In this document: in pieces, positions 46,121 to 54,892 of the stretch
Layout of the letters: the number at the start of each line of letters is the position of its first letter
Position numbering within the stretch: the stretch's first letter is position 1
NCBI GenBank assembly: GCA_036000965.1
Contig: DASYUT010000053.1
Location: forward strand, 23,706 to 87,705
DNA: 64,000 nt
Direction of reading: 5' to 3'
Origin: Actinomycetes bacterium
Lineage (GTDB): Bacteria > Actinomycetota > CALGFH01
Position numbers and translations under genes: made by a program
Notes under the pieces: generated by a model
What the model saw: the letters and a program-made list of their open reading frames with translations, nothing else
Told to the model about the DNA's origin: nothing
The model's database searches: none

Positions 46121-47140
46121 ATGGCCGTCGCGACCCGCACGCTCACCTTCCGGGAAGCCGTCAACGAGGCGCTCGCCGTCGAGATGGAACGCGACCCCGA
46201 CGTGGTCCTGATGGGCGAGGACGTCGCCGGCGGCGCCACCGTCGAGGGCTTCGAGCAGGAGGACGCCTGGGGCGGGGTCCTCGGGGTCACCAAGGGCCTG
46301 GTCCAGCGGTTCGGCCGCGACCGGGTGCTCGATACCCCGATCTCCGAGTCCGGCTACATCGGCGCGGCGGTGGGCGCCGCCTCCACCGGGCTGCGCCCGG
46401 TGGCAGAGCTGATGTTCGTCGACTTCTTCGGTGTCTGCATGGACCAGATCTTCAACCAGGGCGCCAAGCTCCGCTACATGTTCGGCGGCAAGGCCAAGGT
46501 GCCGATGGTGATCCGCACCATGATCGGCGCCGGCTTCCGGGCGGCCGGGCAGCACTCCGGCTGCCACTACTCGGTCTTCACCCACATGCCCGGCCTCAAG
46601 ACGGTGGTCCCTTCCACCCCGGCCGATGCCAAGGGGCTGCTGGCCGCGTCGATCCGCGACGACGACCCGGTGCTGTTCTTCGAGCACAAGCTCCTCTACG
46701 ACACCAGCGGCGAGGTCCCCGAGGGCGAGTACGTGGTGGAGCTCGGCCGGGCCGACGTCAAGCGCGAGGGCGACGGGGCCACGGTGGTGGCGATCGGGCG
46801 CATGGTCCCGTTCGCGCTCGAGGCTGCCGAGGGCCTGGCCGCCGAGGGCGCCGAGGTGGAGGTGCTCGACCCGCGCACGCTGTCGCCGCTGGACGAGGAC
46901 GCGATCCTGGGCTCGGTGCGCAAGACCAGGCGGCTGGTGGTGGTGGACGAGGACAACCCACGCTGCTCGATGGCGACCGACATCGCCGCGCTGGTCGCCT
47001 CGCGCGCCTTCGACCACCTGGACGCTCCGCCGCAGCTGGTGACGGCGCCGCACACGCCGGTGCCGTTCTCGCCGGTGCTCGAGGACTTCTACGTGCCGAG
47101 CCCCGGCCGCATCGTCGAGGCCGTCCGCGCGACCCTGTAG
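46121..47140 (+). CDS. acoB: Acetoin dehydrogenase E1 component, beta subunit
   Basis: 339 residues from ATG 46121, 14 bp after acoA with GGGAGGGAG between. Typical beta-subunit landmarks: VLMGEDVAGGATVEG, DTPISESGYIGAAVGAAS, ELMFVDFFGVCMDQI and the C-terminal VVDEDNPRCSMATDI. It pairs with AcoA to form the TPP enzyme that cleaves acetoin to acetaldehyde and an acetyl group passed to lipoate. Confidence 0.9.
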   Translation: MAVATRTLTFREAVNEALAVEMERDPDVVLMGEDVAGGATVEGFEQEDAWGGVLGVTKGLVQRFGRDRVLDTPISESGYIGAAVGAASTGLRPVAELMFVDFFGVCMDQIFNQGAKLRYMFGGKAKVPMVIRTMIGAGFRAAGQHSGCHYSVFTHMPGLKTVVPSTPADAKGLLAASIRDDDPVLFFEHKLLYDTSGEVPEGEYVVELGRADVKREGDGATVVAIGRMVPFALEAAEGLAAEGAEVEVLDPRTLSPLDEDAILGSVRKTRRLVVVDEDNPRCSMATDIAALVASRAFDHLDAPPQLVTAPHTPVPFSPVLEDFYVPSPGRIVEAVRATL

Positions 47141-47149
47141 CGAGGCGAC

Positions 47150-48367
47150 GTGATCACCGAGGTCCGCATGCCCAAGCTCGGCATGGCGATGAAGCAGGGC
47201 GTGGTCACCAAGTGGCTCAAGGCCGAGGGTGAGGCCGTCCAGGAGGGCGCCGACCTGTTCGAGCTGTCGACCGAGAAGATCAGCGCGGTCGTTCCCGCCC
47301 CGGCATCCGGGCTGCTGGGCCGCGTGGTGGCCGAGCCGGGCACCGAGCTGCCCGTCGGCGCCCTGCTCGCGCTGATCGGCGAGACCGGCGACGCCTTCCC
47401 GCCGAGGGAGGAGCTCGCCGCGGCCGACCGACCGGGGGGACCCGATCGACCGGGGGGACCCGATCGACCGGGGGGGCAGCAAGCGCCCCCCCGGACCCCC
47501 CCGGGGGTTGCGCCGGCCGCGGAGGCGCCGGCCGGGGGGGCGCCGGCGTCGCCCGCCGCGCGGCGCCGCGCGCGGGAGCTCGGCGTGGACGTCGCCATGG
47601 TGCCGCCGAGCGCGCCGGGCAAGCGCGTCACCACCGAGGACGTGGAGGCGTTCGCCGCGGCCCAGCCGGCAGCGGCGACCCCACCGGCGAGCCTGCTGCC
47701 CTTCGCCGGCATCCGCAAGGTGGTCGCCGAGCGGCTGAGCGACAGCCTTCGGACGATGGCACAGGTCACCATCGCCCACGAGGCCGAGGTGAGCGGCCTG
47801 GCCGCCAGGCGCGACGCCCTGGCGGCCGGTTTCGAGGCGGCGGCCGGCATCCGGCTGACCTATACCGACCTGCTGGTGGAGGTCGTCGCACGACTGCTGC
47901 GCGAGCATCCGCTGCTCAACTCGAGCCTGACCGAGCAGGGCATCGCCACCTCGGAGGCGGTGCACATGGGCGTCGCGGTCGCCCTCGAGGACGGGCTGAT
48001 CGTGCCGGTGATCCGCGACGCCGACAGCCGCCCGCTCGGTGAGATCGCCCGCGCGCGCGCCGAGCTGGTCGCCAAGGCGCAGGCGGGCACGCTGGCGCTC
48101 GACGAGATCGAGGGCGGCACCTTCACCATCTCGAACCTCGGCGCGTTCGGCGCGGACGCCTTCACCCCGATCGTCAACCCGCCCCAGTGCGCGATCCTGG
48201 GGGTCGGCCGCATGCTCGACAAGCCGCTGGCGGTCGACGGCCGGGTCGAGATCCGCCCGACGATGTGGCTGTCGCTGACCTTCGACCACCGGATCGTCGA
48301 CGGCGCGCCGGCGGCCCGCTTCCTGCAGGCGCTGGCCGAGCGCCTGGCCGCCGGCCCGGTCGGGTAG
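47150..48367 (+). CDS. acoC: Acetoin dehydrogenase E2 (dihydrolipoyl acetyltransferase)
   Basis: 405 residues from GTG 47150. The lipoyl domain ends with the target lysine in ELSTEKISAVV near residue 44. A linker with three DRPGGP-type repeats and a proline-rich run follows, then the peripheral-subunit-binding domain (SPAARRRARELGVDVAMVPP) and the catalytic domain ending TFDHRIVDGAPAARFL with His/Asp. The linker contains a 24-bp sequence that is repeated exactly in the signal-peptidase-like gene at 59135. Confidence 0.9.
   Translation: MITEVRMPKLGMAMKQGVVTKWLKAEGEAVQEGADLFELSTEKISAVVPAPASGLLGRVVAEPGTELPVGALLALIGETGDAFPPREELAAADRPGGPDRPGGPDRPGGQQAPPRTPPGVAPAAEAPAGGAPASPAARRRARELGVDVAMVPPSAPGKRVTTEDVEAFAAAQPAAATPPASLLPFAGIRKVVAERLSDSLRTMAQVTIAHEAEVSGLAARRDALAAGFEAAAGIRLTYTDLLVEVVARLLREHPLLNSSLTEQGIATSEAVHMGVAVALEDGLIVPVIRDADSRPLGEIARARAELVAKAQAGTLALDEIEGGTFTISNLGAFGADAFTPIVNPPQCAILGVGRMLDKPLAVDGRVEIRPTMWLSLTFDHRIVDGAPAARFLQALAERLAAGPVG
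47430..47489 (+). repeat. 18-bp tandem repeat plus REP-like palindrome inside acoC
   Basis: Units GACCGGGGGGACCCGATC at 47430 and 47448, then a third start at 47466 that turns into a 24-mer with a G7C...GC4 stem-loop. The 24-mer recurs exactly at 59135-59158 in another gene and another reading frame. Confidence 0.9.
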
Positions 48368-48382
48368 CCGGGGAGCCCGGCG

Positions 48383-49339
48383 GTGCGCGCCACGGTCGGC
48401 CTGATCGCCAACCCGGCGGCCGGACGGGACATCCGGCGGCTGACCGCCCGCGCGTCGCTGGTGCCGAACCACGAGAAGGCGGCGGTCGTCCGCCGCGTCC
48501 TGCACGGCCTCGCCGCCACCGGCGTCGACGGCGTCCGCTACCTGGCCGACCGGGCCGGCATCGTCGCCGCCGCGGTGGACGGATCGGCCCCGCCGCTGGC
48601 CACGGAGCCGCTGCCCTACCGGGCGCGCGGCTCGGCGAGCGACTCCACCGAGGCGGCGCGCCTGCTCGCCGCCGAGGGCGTCGGGGCGCTGGTGGTCCTC
48701 GGCGGCGACGGCACCAGCCGGGCGGTGGCGGCCGCCTGCGGCGAGCTGCCGCTGGTGGCGATCTCGACCGGGACCAACAACGTCTTTCCCAGCATGGTCG
48801 ACGGGACCGTGGCCGGCATGGCGGCCGGCCTGGTGGCCACCGGTGCGGTCGACGTCGACAGGGTCAGCACGCGGGTCAAGCGCATCGAGGTGCTGGCCGG
48901 CGGCACCACCGACGTGGCGCTGATCGACGCCGCCGCCTGCCTCGACGTCTTCGTCGGCACCCGCGCGATCTGGGATCCCGGGCGGGTGCGCGAGCTGGTG
49001 CTCACCAGGGCGGCACCCTGGTCGGTCGGGCTGTCATCGATCGGCGGGCAGCTGCGCCCGCTCGGAGTGGACGAGCCGGCCGGCCTGCACGTGCAGCTCG
49101 GCGCGGGCCGCGAGATCCTCGCCGCGATCGCGCCTGGCGTGGTGGCGCTGGTCCCGGTCGCCGGCTGGCGGCTGCTGCCGCTCGGTGAGCCGGTCGTGCT
49201 GGCCGGGGCCCGGACGGTGGCGCTCGACGGCGAGCGCGAGCTGACGGTCGACGGCGAGGTGACCGCCAGGGTGACCCGGGCCGGGCCGCGGCTGGTCGAC
49301 ATCCACGCGGCGTTGGAGGAGGCGGTCGCCAATGGCTGA
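48383..49339 (+). CDS. acoX: AcoX-like ATP-NAD kinase family protein
   Basis: 318 residues from GTG 48383 with GGGGAG upstream. The diacylglycerol/NAD kinase glycine motif is in LVVLGGDGTSRAVAAACGE near residue 110, and IANPAAGRDIRRL at the start is typical of AcoX. AcoX accompanies acetoin dehydrogenase genes in many bacteria, with no settled reaction. The 3' end overlaps acoL by 8 bp. This gene is the main reason for calling the operon acetoin-specific. Confidence 0.88.
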   Translation: MRATVGLIANPAAGRDIRRLTARASLVPNHEKAAVVRRVLHGLAATGVDGVRYLADRAGIVAAAVDGSAPPLATEPLPYRARGSASDSTEAARLLAAEGVGALVVLGGDGTSRAVAAACGELPLVAISTGTNNVFPSMVDGTVAGMAAGLVATGAVDVDRVSTRVKRIEVLAGGTTDVALIDAAACLDVFVGTRAIWDPGRVRELVLTRAAPWSVGLSSIGGQLRPLGVDEPAGLHVQLGAGREILAAIAPGVVALVPVAGWRLLPLGEPVVLAGARTVALDGERELTVDGEVTARVTRAGPRLVDIHAALEEAVANG

Positions 49340-50534
49340 CCTGGTGGTCGTCGGAGGAGGGCCGGCGGGGGTCGCCGCCGCCCTCGAGGGGGCCCGGCTG
49401 GGCGCCCAGGTCGTGCTGGTGGAGCGCGGGCTGCTCGGCGGGGTCTGCGTCCACGCCGGCTGCATCCCGTCGGCCGCCTACCACACCGCTGCCGGGTTCC
49501 TGCACGAGCTGCGGCGCGCCGGTGCCGCAGGGATCGACGCAGGGCCGCCGAGGCTGGTCTGGGAGCGGGTGCAGGCGTGGGCGTCGAAGACGTCGGAGAC
49601 GGTCGCGAGCGGGCTGCGCGCCCGCCTCGGCTATGCGGGCGTGACGGTGGAGGCGCGCGGCGCCACCGTCGCAGCAGGCGGCGTGGACGGCCACGAGGGC
49701 GTGCCAGCGGTGGTCGCGGCCGGCGCGCGCTCGCTGGCGCCAGAGGGGATGCTGTCCAACGACGGCGTCATGGGGCTGTCGCGGGTCCCAGACAGCCTGC
49801 TGGTGATGGGCGCCGGGCGCTTCTCGCTGGAATGGGCCGACCTGTTCGCCGCCGCCGGCAGCTCGGTCACCGTGGTGGTGCCCGGCCAGCGGATCCTCCC
49901 GGAGGAGGACGCCGACCTCGCCGGCTTCCTGCAGCTGTCGCTGGAGGAGCGCGGCGTCACCTTCGCCGCCGAGGCCCCCGACGTCGGCGCGGAGCTGGTG
50001 CTGTCGGCCGACACCAGGGAACCGAACCTGCCGGGCCTCGAGGTGGACGACACCTGCCGGACGAGCCTCCAAGGCGTCTGGGCCGCCGGCGACGTGACCG
50101 GCCCCCGCTGGCTCTCCAACCGCGCAAGCCGCCAGGGGGAGGTGGCGGCCGCCAACGCGCTCGGCGGCGCGGTGAAGGTCCGGCAGGAACGCCTGCCGAG
50201 GAGCGTCAACACCGAACCGGAGCTGGCCGCGGTGGGCCTCACCGAGCAGGATGCGACCGAGCGCGGACTCCAGGTCGGGGTCGGCTTCGCCGACCTGGCG
50301 GCCAACCCGAGAGCGATCACGCTCGACCGGGCCGCCGGCGCGCTGAAGCTGGTGGTCGACACCGAGTTCGGCGAGATCCTCGGCGCCCACATGGTCGGGG
50401 TCGGCGCCACCGAGGTGATCGCCCAGGTCGCCCTTGCCATGCATCTGGAAGCCGAGTACTGGCAGCTGGCCAGGGTCGCCCACGTGCACCCGACCCTGGC
50501 CGAGCTGGTCGGCGAGGCCGCCGCCTCGGTCTAG
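49332..50534 (+). CDS. acoL: Dihydrolipoyl dehydrogenase (E3) of the acetoin complex
   Basis: 400 residues from ATG 49332. FAD fold VVVGGGPAGVAAALEG, redox disulfide GGVCVHAGCIPSAAY (C-x4-C), and the C-terminal ARVAHVHPTLAELVGE with catalytic His-Glu. It is shorter than typical E3 (about 460): the stretch between the redox site and the second nucleotide fold is reduced, and the NAD motif MGAGRFSLEWADLFA departs from the usual GxGxxG. It reoxidises lipoamide of AcoC. Confidence 0.87.
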   Translation: MADLVVVGGGPAGVAAALEGARLGAQVVLVERGLLGGVCVHAGCIPSAAYHTAAGFLHELRRAGAAGIDAGPPRLVWERVQAWASKTSETVASGLRARLGYAGVTVEARGATVAAGGVDGHEGVPAVVAAGARSLAPEGMLSNDGVMGLSRVPDSLLVMGAGRFSLEWADLFAAAGSSVTVVVPGQRILPEEDADLAGFLQLSLEERGVTFAAEAPDVGAELVLSADTREPNLPGLEVDDTCRTSLQGVWAAGDVTGPRWLSNRASRQGEVAAANALGGAVKVRQERLPRSVNTEPELAAVGLTEQDATERGLQVGVGFADLAANPRAITLDRAAGALKLVVDTEFGEILGAHMVGVGATEVIAQVALAMHLEAEYWQLARVAHVHPTLAELVGEAAASV

Positions 50535-50556
50535 CCAACCAGGCGAGACCTCCGGC

Positions 50557-50940
50557 CTACTCGGCCGCCCCGGGGCCGGCGCCGCCGGAGCGGGGACGCC
50601 GACCGGCCTGGTCGTCGAGGAAACGGGCGACCAGGCCGCGCAGCACCACGGCCATGGTGAAGCCGTTGGCCTGGCACCACTGCTTGAGGCGCTCGTGCTG
50701 CTCGGTGGAGAGGCGTACCGGGACGCTCTGCCAGGGGCCGCCGGTCTCCATGCCGGCGGCTTGAGCGAGCTCGACCCGCTGCGGGCCGTGCGTGGGGAGC
50801 TGCTCGAGCGCCTGCATCAGCTCCCCTGGCGGGAGCCAGGCCGCGGGCCTGGCGCCGAACCACTCGCGCACGAGGGTCTCCTGCTCGTCCTCGCTGAGGC
50901 TGCGGAACGCCTTCAGGACCAGGCGCGGGAACTCCGCCAT
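50557..50940 (-). CDS. Ribbon-helix-helix-like small regulatory protein
   Basis: 127 residues from ATG 50940 with GGAGGCAT upstream. The N-terminal half is helical (FRSLSEDEQETLVREWFGAR). Residues 75-115 (VPVRLSTEQHERLKQWCQAN, then LRGLVARFLDDQ) have the strand-helix-helix pattern of CopG-type DNA binders. A 16-bp perfect palindrome lies 17 bp before the start, a natural autoregulatory operator. It follows an MFS transporter in the same direction. Confidence 0.68.
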   Translation of the reverse strand: MAEFPRLVLKAFRSLSEDEQETLVREWFGARPAAWLPPGELMQALEQLPTHGPQRVELAQAAGMETGGPWQSVPVRLSTEQHERLKQWCQANGFTMAVVLRGLVARFLDDQAGRRPRSGGAGPGAAE

Positions 50941-50956
50941 CGCGATGCCTCCATTC

Positions 50957-50972
50957 GATATCGCGCGATATC
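50957..50972. promoter_or_regulatory. 16-bp perfect palindrome GATATCGCGCGATATC
   Basis: It lies between the MFS gene, whose stop it touches, and the ribbon-helix-helix gene. Perfect symmetry, AT-rich arms in a GC-rich genome and position just before a DNA-binding protein gene suggest an operator. Confidence 0.6.
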
Positions 50973-52230
50973 ACGAGAGCATGCGCCGTGCCCACCCCGG
51001 CTGTCGAGCCCCGCTCTGCTTGGCCACGTGCTTGCCCTGGTAGGGGGCGGCGCCGAGGCTGCCGCGGCCGGCAAGGGCGACGAGCAGGGCGACGATGGCG
51101 CAGGCCCAGGCGGCGGCGAGCGCCAGGGAGACGCCTGCCCGGTCGAGCAGAACGCCGGCGACCGCGAAGCCGGCCGCCGCGGTGACGTTGAGCGCGGTGC
51201 TCACCCAGGTGGCCGACTCGGTCAGCGTGCCAGGTGGCGCCAGCTCGGCCGCCAGCACGAAGGCCGAGCTCTCCAGCGGGGCCGTCGTCAGCCCGACCGC
51301 CACCACCACCGCCCCGAGGACCACCAGCGACGGCGCCGCCGCCATCGGTGCGCTGGCGAGCACCAGCAGCCCGAGCAGGGCGAGGAAGCGTCGCCCGGTG
51401 GCCCCTCGCCAGGTGCGCGCGCCGTACCAGAGGCCGCCGACGGCGCTGGCCGCCGCCCAGCCGGCTAGCAGGATGCCGGCCGCCTCCGTCGATCCCTCCC
51501 GCCTGGCCGCCGCGACCAGCCCGATATTCCAGATGCCAGTGGCGGCGCCGACGCCGACGAGGGTCAGCGCCAGCGTCCGCATGCCGCGCGCGCTCATCGC
51601 CCCCGCCCAGCCGGCCGAGCCCGCCGGGCTCGGGGTCCAGGCCCGCGACACCGGCGAGACCACGAAGCCGGCCGTCCCGACCAGTGCCAGCCCGGCCGCG
51701 GCCAGCAGCCCGGCCGCCGGGTCCACCGTGGCGGCCAGCCCGGCCGCAAGCAGCGGTCCGAGGACGTACAGCGTCTCCTCGAGCACGGCGTCGAGCGCGT
51801 AGGCGGTCTGGAGCTGCGGTCCCCGGCCGACCAGCGACACCCACAGCACCCGCATGGCCGGGCCGAGCGGCGGGACGGTGGCCCCGGCAGCCGCGGCCAG
51901 CGCCACCGTGGCCGCGCCCCCGACCGGTCCCGGCCGGGCCACCACGACCACGCCGGCAAGGGCGGCGGCGAAGGCGACCGCCAGCGGCGGCAGGCTGCGC
52001 CGCTGGCCGTGGCGGTCCACCAGCCGGCCCCTGACCGGGGCGAACAGCCCGTTGGTGAGCAGGGTGGCGGCGGAGACGGCGCCGGCCTGCGCGAACGAGC
52101 CGGTCGCGTCCTGGACGAACAGCAGCAGCGCGAGCGGACCGGTGGCGGAGGAGAGGCGGCCGACCAGCGAGGCCAGCACCAGCGGTCGGGCGTGGGGAGT
52201 CCGGAGGACGGTGAGATAGGAGATCTGCAC
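50971..52230 (-). CDS. Major facilitator superfamily transporter
   Basis: 419 residues from GTG 52230, six bases after TAGGAT. About twelve hydrophobic spans; the loop-2 motif is GRLVDRHGQRRSL near residue 67, the MFS motif A. It resembles actinobacterial drug/metabolite exporters. The substrate is unknown. Its end abuts the palindrome before a ribbon-helix-helix gene, which may regulate it if the two are co-transcribed from upstream. Confidence 0.88.
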   Translation of the reverse strand: MQISYLTVLRTPHARPLVLASLVGRLSSATGPLALLLFVQDATGSFAQAGAVSAATLLTNGLFAPVRGRLVDRHGQRRSLPPLAVAFAAALAGVVVVARPGPVGGAATVALAAAAGATVPPLGPAMRVLWVSLVGRGPQLQTAYALDAVLEETLYVLGPLLAAGLAATVDPAAGLLAAAGLALVGTAGFVVSPVSRAWTPSPAGSAGWAGAMSARGMRTLALTLVGVGAATGIWNIGLVAAARREGSTEAAGILLAGWAAASAVGGLWYGARTWRGATGRRFLALLGLLVLASAPMAAAPSLVVLGAVVVAVGLTTAPLESSAFVLAAELAPPGTLTESATWVSTALNVTAAAGFAVAGVLLDRAGVSLALAAAWACAIVALLVALAGRGSLGAAPYQGKHVAKQSGARQPGWARRMLS

Positions 52231-52236
52231 CGTCCG

Positions 52237-52242
52237 ATCCTA
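52237..52242 (-). promoter_or_regulatory. Putative -10 box (TAGGAT) for leaderless MFS gene
   Basis: Minus-strand TAGGAT, six bases before GTG 52230. Confidence 0.5.
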
Positions 52243-52512
52243 CGGCTGCCGCACCGTCGTACGGAATGGGCTGGATAGACCAAAGGTACGGCTCTGCCGG
52301 CACGTCCTGCCCGTTAGTGACTCGTGAGCGGTGGCACCTATACGTCGGGGTCTGTACGCGGATGGATGGGGATTGCTCTGCTTGACTTGCTTCGCGGCGA
52401 TGGAGGAAGTTGCCGCGATCTGGACCGTCCACCACACCCCCGAAGGAGGTGGATCGGATTGCGGTCGCTCCGCGCATGGAAGTGGCACTAGGCATATTGG
52501 ACCAATGACTAC

Positions 52513-52540
52513 GTACCCCGAGCGGATCAGCTCGGGGTAC
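52513..52540 (+). terminator. Perfect 11-bp hairpin (terminator or attenuator)
   Basis: GTACCCCGAGC, loop GGATCA, GCTCGGGGTAC. It is followed by ATTTAGTAG rather than a T-run, so termination would be weak; it lies 50 bp before the histidine kinase start. Confidence 0.5.
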
Positions 52541-52589
52541 ATTTAGTAGTGCAATCGAGCCCTCCTCGGTCGGAGGGAGGCCCTGGGGG

Positions 52590-54065
52590 ATGTCGGGCAG
52601 GCTCAGGTGGTACTTGGTGGCCGTCTGCACGGCTGGCCTGCTCGTGCTGGCCGTCCTGCTGCCGGAGGTCGACCTCGCCCGCGTCCGGGAGGTCTGGGCG
52701 GCGATCGCGGTCTTCACCGCCTTCGTGGTCGTCGGCGAGCTGCTCGCCATCCCGGTCGGCCATGACAACCGGGTCAAGGACCTGGCCGTCACCGCCAGCT
52801 TCGCCTACGGGCTGGTGCCGCTGGCCGGCACCGCCGTGGCCGCACTCGCCTTCGTGATCGCCTCGATCGTCTCCGACGTGGTCCGCGGCAAGGCGGCGGT
52901 CAAGATCCTGTTCAACGCCGCCCAGTACGTCCTCGCGCTCGCCGCCGGCGGTGCGGTCTACGCGGCACTCGGCGGCGGGTACGGGGTGCGCCCGGCCGCC
53001 CTGCCCGCCCTTGTGGCCGGCGGCCTCGCCTTCATGCTGGTCAACTACCTGCTGGTGAGCGCCGTGGTCAGCCTCGACCAGCGCGTCCCGGTGCTGCAGG
53101 GCTTCCTCGGCGACAACCTCCGCCTGGAGCTGGCCAGCTCGGTCATGCTGCTCGGCCTCGCCCCGGTCGCGGTGGTGGTGGCCGAGCGGAGCCTGCTGCT
53201 GCTGCCCGCCCTGGTCCTGCCGCTCGGCGCCGTCTACTTCGCCTCCAGGGGCGAGCTGCTCGCCAGGGCGCAGCAGGCCGAGGCCGAGGAGGCCGCCGCC
53301 CGCCAGCGGCGGCTCACCGAGCAGGAGCAGGAGCTGGTCCGCCGCCTGCAGGAGGCCGACCGGATGAAGGCCGACCTGATCGCGACCGTCTCCCACGAGC
53401 TGCGCAGCCCGCTCACCACCATCCTCGGCGTCTTCGGCATCCTGCGGGTCCGGCGCCGGCGGCTCGGCCCCAGCGAGCGCGACCAGCTGGTCCTGATGGG
53501 CATCCGCCAGAGCGAGCGGCTGCAGCGCATGATCGAGCAGCTCCTGCTCGCCGCCCGCTTCCAGCAGGCCGAGCCGGGGGCGGCGCCGGCCCAGGCCGCC
53601 CGGGTCGAGCTGGACGCCACCGAGCTGGTCCGCCAGGCAGGCGCGGAGGCGCGGGCCCGCCACCGGGGCCGCCGCATCGCGATCGAGACCAACGGGTCCC
53701 TGCCGGTCCGCGTCGCCCAGGACGCGGTCGTCCAGGTCCTCGGGAACCTGCTCGACAACGCCTGCAAGTACTCCCCGGTCGGCCAGCCGGTGCGGCTGTC
53801 GGGCGACCGCGACGGCGCCACCGCGGTGCTGGCGGTGGAGGACTCCGGAGCGGGCATCTCCGCGGCCGACCGGCAGCGCATCTTCGAGCGCTTCACCCAG
53901 CTCGGCGCCCAGGGCCAGCGGACCGGCGGCGGCGTCGGGCTCGGCCTCTACATCGCCCGCCAACTGGCGCGCAGCCAGGACGGCGAGCTGCTGGTGGTCG
54001 ACCCCGTCGGCGGCGGCGGCGCACGGTTCGAGCTGCACCTGCCGCTGGTCCCCGCCGGCGACTAG
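52590..54065 (+). CDS. Membrane sensor histidine kinase
   Basis: 491 residues. Seven or so membrane spans cover residues 1-215, ending in a coiled-coil stretch (ARAQQAEAEEAAARQRRLTE). HisKA acceptor in LIATVSHELRSPLTTILG near residue 267; HATPase with LGNLLDNACKYSPVG, DSGAGISAADRQRIFERF and GVGLGLYIARQLA. No response regulator is next to it. The N-terminal membrane domain is a sensor of unidentified type. Confidence 0.92.
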   Translation: MSGRLRWYLVAVCTAGLLVLAVLLPEVDLARVREVWAAIAVFTAFVVVGELLAIPVGHDNRVKDLAVTASFAYGLVPLAGTAVAALAFVIASIVSDVVRGKAAVKILFNAAQYVLALAAGGAVYAALGGGYGVRPAALPALVAGGLAFMLVNYLLVSAVVSLDQRVPVLQGFLGDNLRLELASSVMLLGLAPVAVVVAERSLLLLPALVLPLGAVYFASRGELLARAQQAEAEEAAARQRRLTEQEQELVRRLQEADRMKADLIATVSHELRSPLTTILGVFGILRVRRRRLGPSERDQLVLMGIRQSERLQRMIEQLLLAARFQQAEPGAAPAQAARVELDATELVRQAGAEARARHRGRRIAIETNGSLPVRVAQDAVVQVLGNLLDNACKYSPVGQPVRLSGDRDGATAVLAVEDSGAGISAADRQRIFERFTQLGAQGQRTGGGVGLGLYIARQLARSQDGELLVVDPVGGGGARFELHLPLVPAGD

Positions 54066-54096
54066 CCGCCGTTCGCGGTCCCCGGTGTGGTGCTGC

Positions 54097-54102
54097 TAGG
54101 CT
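54097..54102 (+). promoter_or_regulatory. Putative -10 box (TAGGCT) for the C26 hydrolase gene
   Basis: TAGGCT, nine bases before ATG 54112; no ribosome site is evident, so the message is probably leaderless or nearly so. Confidence 0.4.
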
Positions 54103-54111
54103 CCATCGCCG

Positions 54112-54888
54112 ATGAGCGCCCCCCTGATTGCCATCCCCACCTACCACCTCGGCCCGGGGCGGGTGGGCGATTGGACGGGCGCCTACGCGCTCCCCGAGCC
54201 GTACGTGACCGCCCTGTGCCGGGCCGGTGCCCGCCCGGTGCTGCTCCCCACCGCCCAGCCGGCCGACGCGGCCGAGCTGCTCGAGCCGTTCCATGGCCTG
54301 CTGCTGGCCGGCGGCGGGGACATCGACCCCGGCCGCTACGGCGCGCCGCCACACCCGGCCCAGAACGGCACCGACCCGGACAGGGACGCGGTCGAGCTGG
54401 CGCTGGCCCTGGCCGCCGACCGCCTCGGCATGCCCGTCCTCGGCATCTGCCGCGGCGTGCAGGTGCTGAACGTCGCCTTCGGCGGGACCCTGGTGCAGCA
54501 CCTGCCGGAGCTGACCGGGCTGCTGCGGCACCACGCCGACGGCGAGCAGCTCCTCCATCCGCTCCGCGTCCTTGCAGGGAGCCGTCTGGCCGGCGCCCTC
54601 GGGCGCGGGCAGGTCGAGGGCCTTTCGCACCACCACCAGGGGCTGGACCGGCTCGGGGACGGCTTCCAGGCGGTCGCCTGGTCGCCGGACGGGCTGGTCG
54701 AGGGCATCGAGCGTGAGCGGGGCTGGACCGTCGGGGTGCTCTGGCACCCCGAGAGCACCGCCGACGCCGATCCGGCCCAGCGCCACCTGCTGCGGTCGTT
54801 CGTCGCCGAGGCGTCGCGGCGTGGGCTGCGCTTTTGGAACCCGGGCGCTGAGCCGGTAGGGTCTCGGGGACCCGGTCCCGGATCGTGA
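54112..54888 (+). CDS. Gamma-glutamyl-gamma-aminobutyrate hydrolase family (peptidase C26) protein
   Basis: 258 residues. Class I glutamine amidotransferase-type catalytic centre: nucleophile Cys in VLGICRGVQVLN near residue 115 and His/Glu in VLWHPESTAD near 211. LLAGGGDIDPGRYG near 64 is typical of the PuuD-like C26 family, which removes gamma-linked glutamate from polyamine or amine conjugates. No other polyamine genes are adjacent. Confidence 0.92.
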   Translation: MSAPLIAIPTYHLGPGRVGDWTGAYALPEPYVTALCRAGARPVLLPTAQPADAAELLEPFHGLLLAGGGDIDPGRYGAPPHPAQNGTDPDRDAVELALALAADRLGMPVLGICRGVQVLNVAFGGTLVQHLPELTGLLRHHADGEQLLHPLRVLAGSRLAGALGRGQVEGLSHHHQGLDRLGDGFQAVAWSPDGLVEGIERERGWTVGVLWHPESTADADPAQRHLLRSFVAEASRRGLRFWNPGAEPVGSRGPGPGS

Positions 54889-54892
54889 TGAG

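Larger units (their letters stand above)
52231..52589. other. 359-bp divergent intergenic region of lower GC
   Basis: It contains the MFS promoter, a plus-strand 71-codon frame (52331-52546) with a CLTC cysteine pair and no good ribosome site, and an 11-bp perfect hairpin at 52513-52540. Its GC content is clearly below that of its flanks. I cannot assign a gene with confidence; a small RNA, attenuator or decayed gene are all possible. Confidence 0.5.

Noticed and set aside
45138..47140. Pyruvate or branched-chain 2-oxoacid dehydrogenase E1
   Set aside because: E1 sequences alone do not exclude it, but acoX in the same operon makes acetoin the better call.
52331..52546. 71-codon frame with CLTC motif
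   Set aside because: No ribosome site, no recognised family and it contains the hairpin; kept only as part of the intergenic description.
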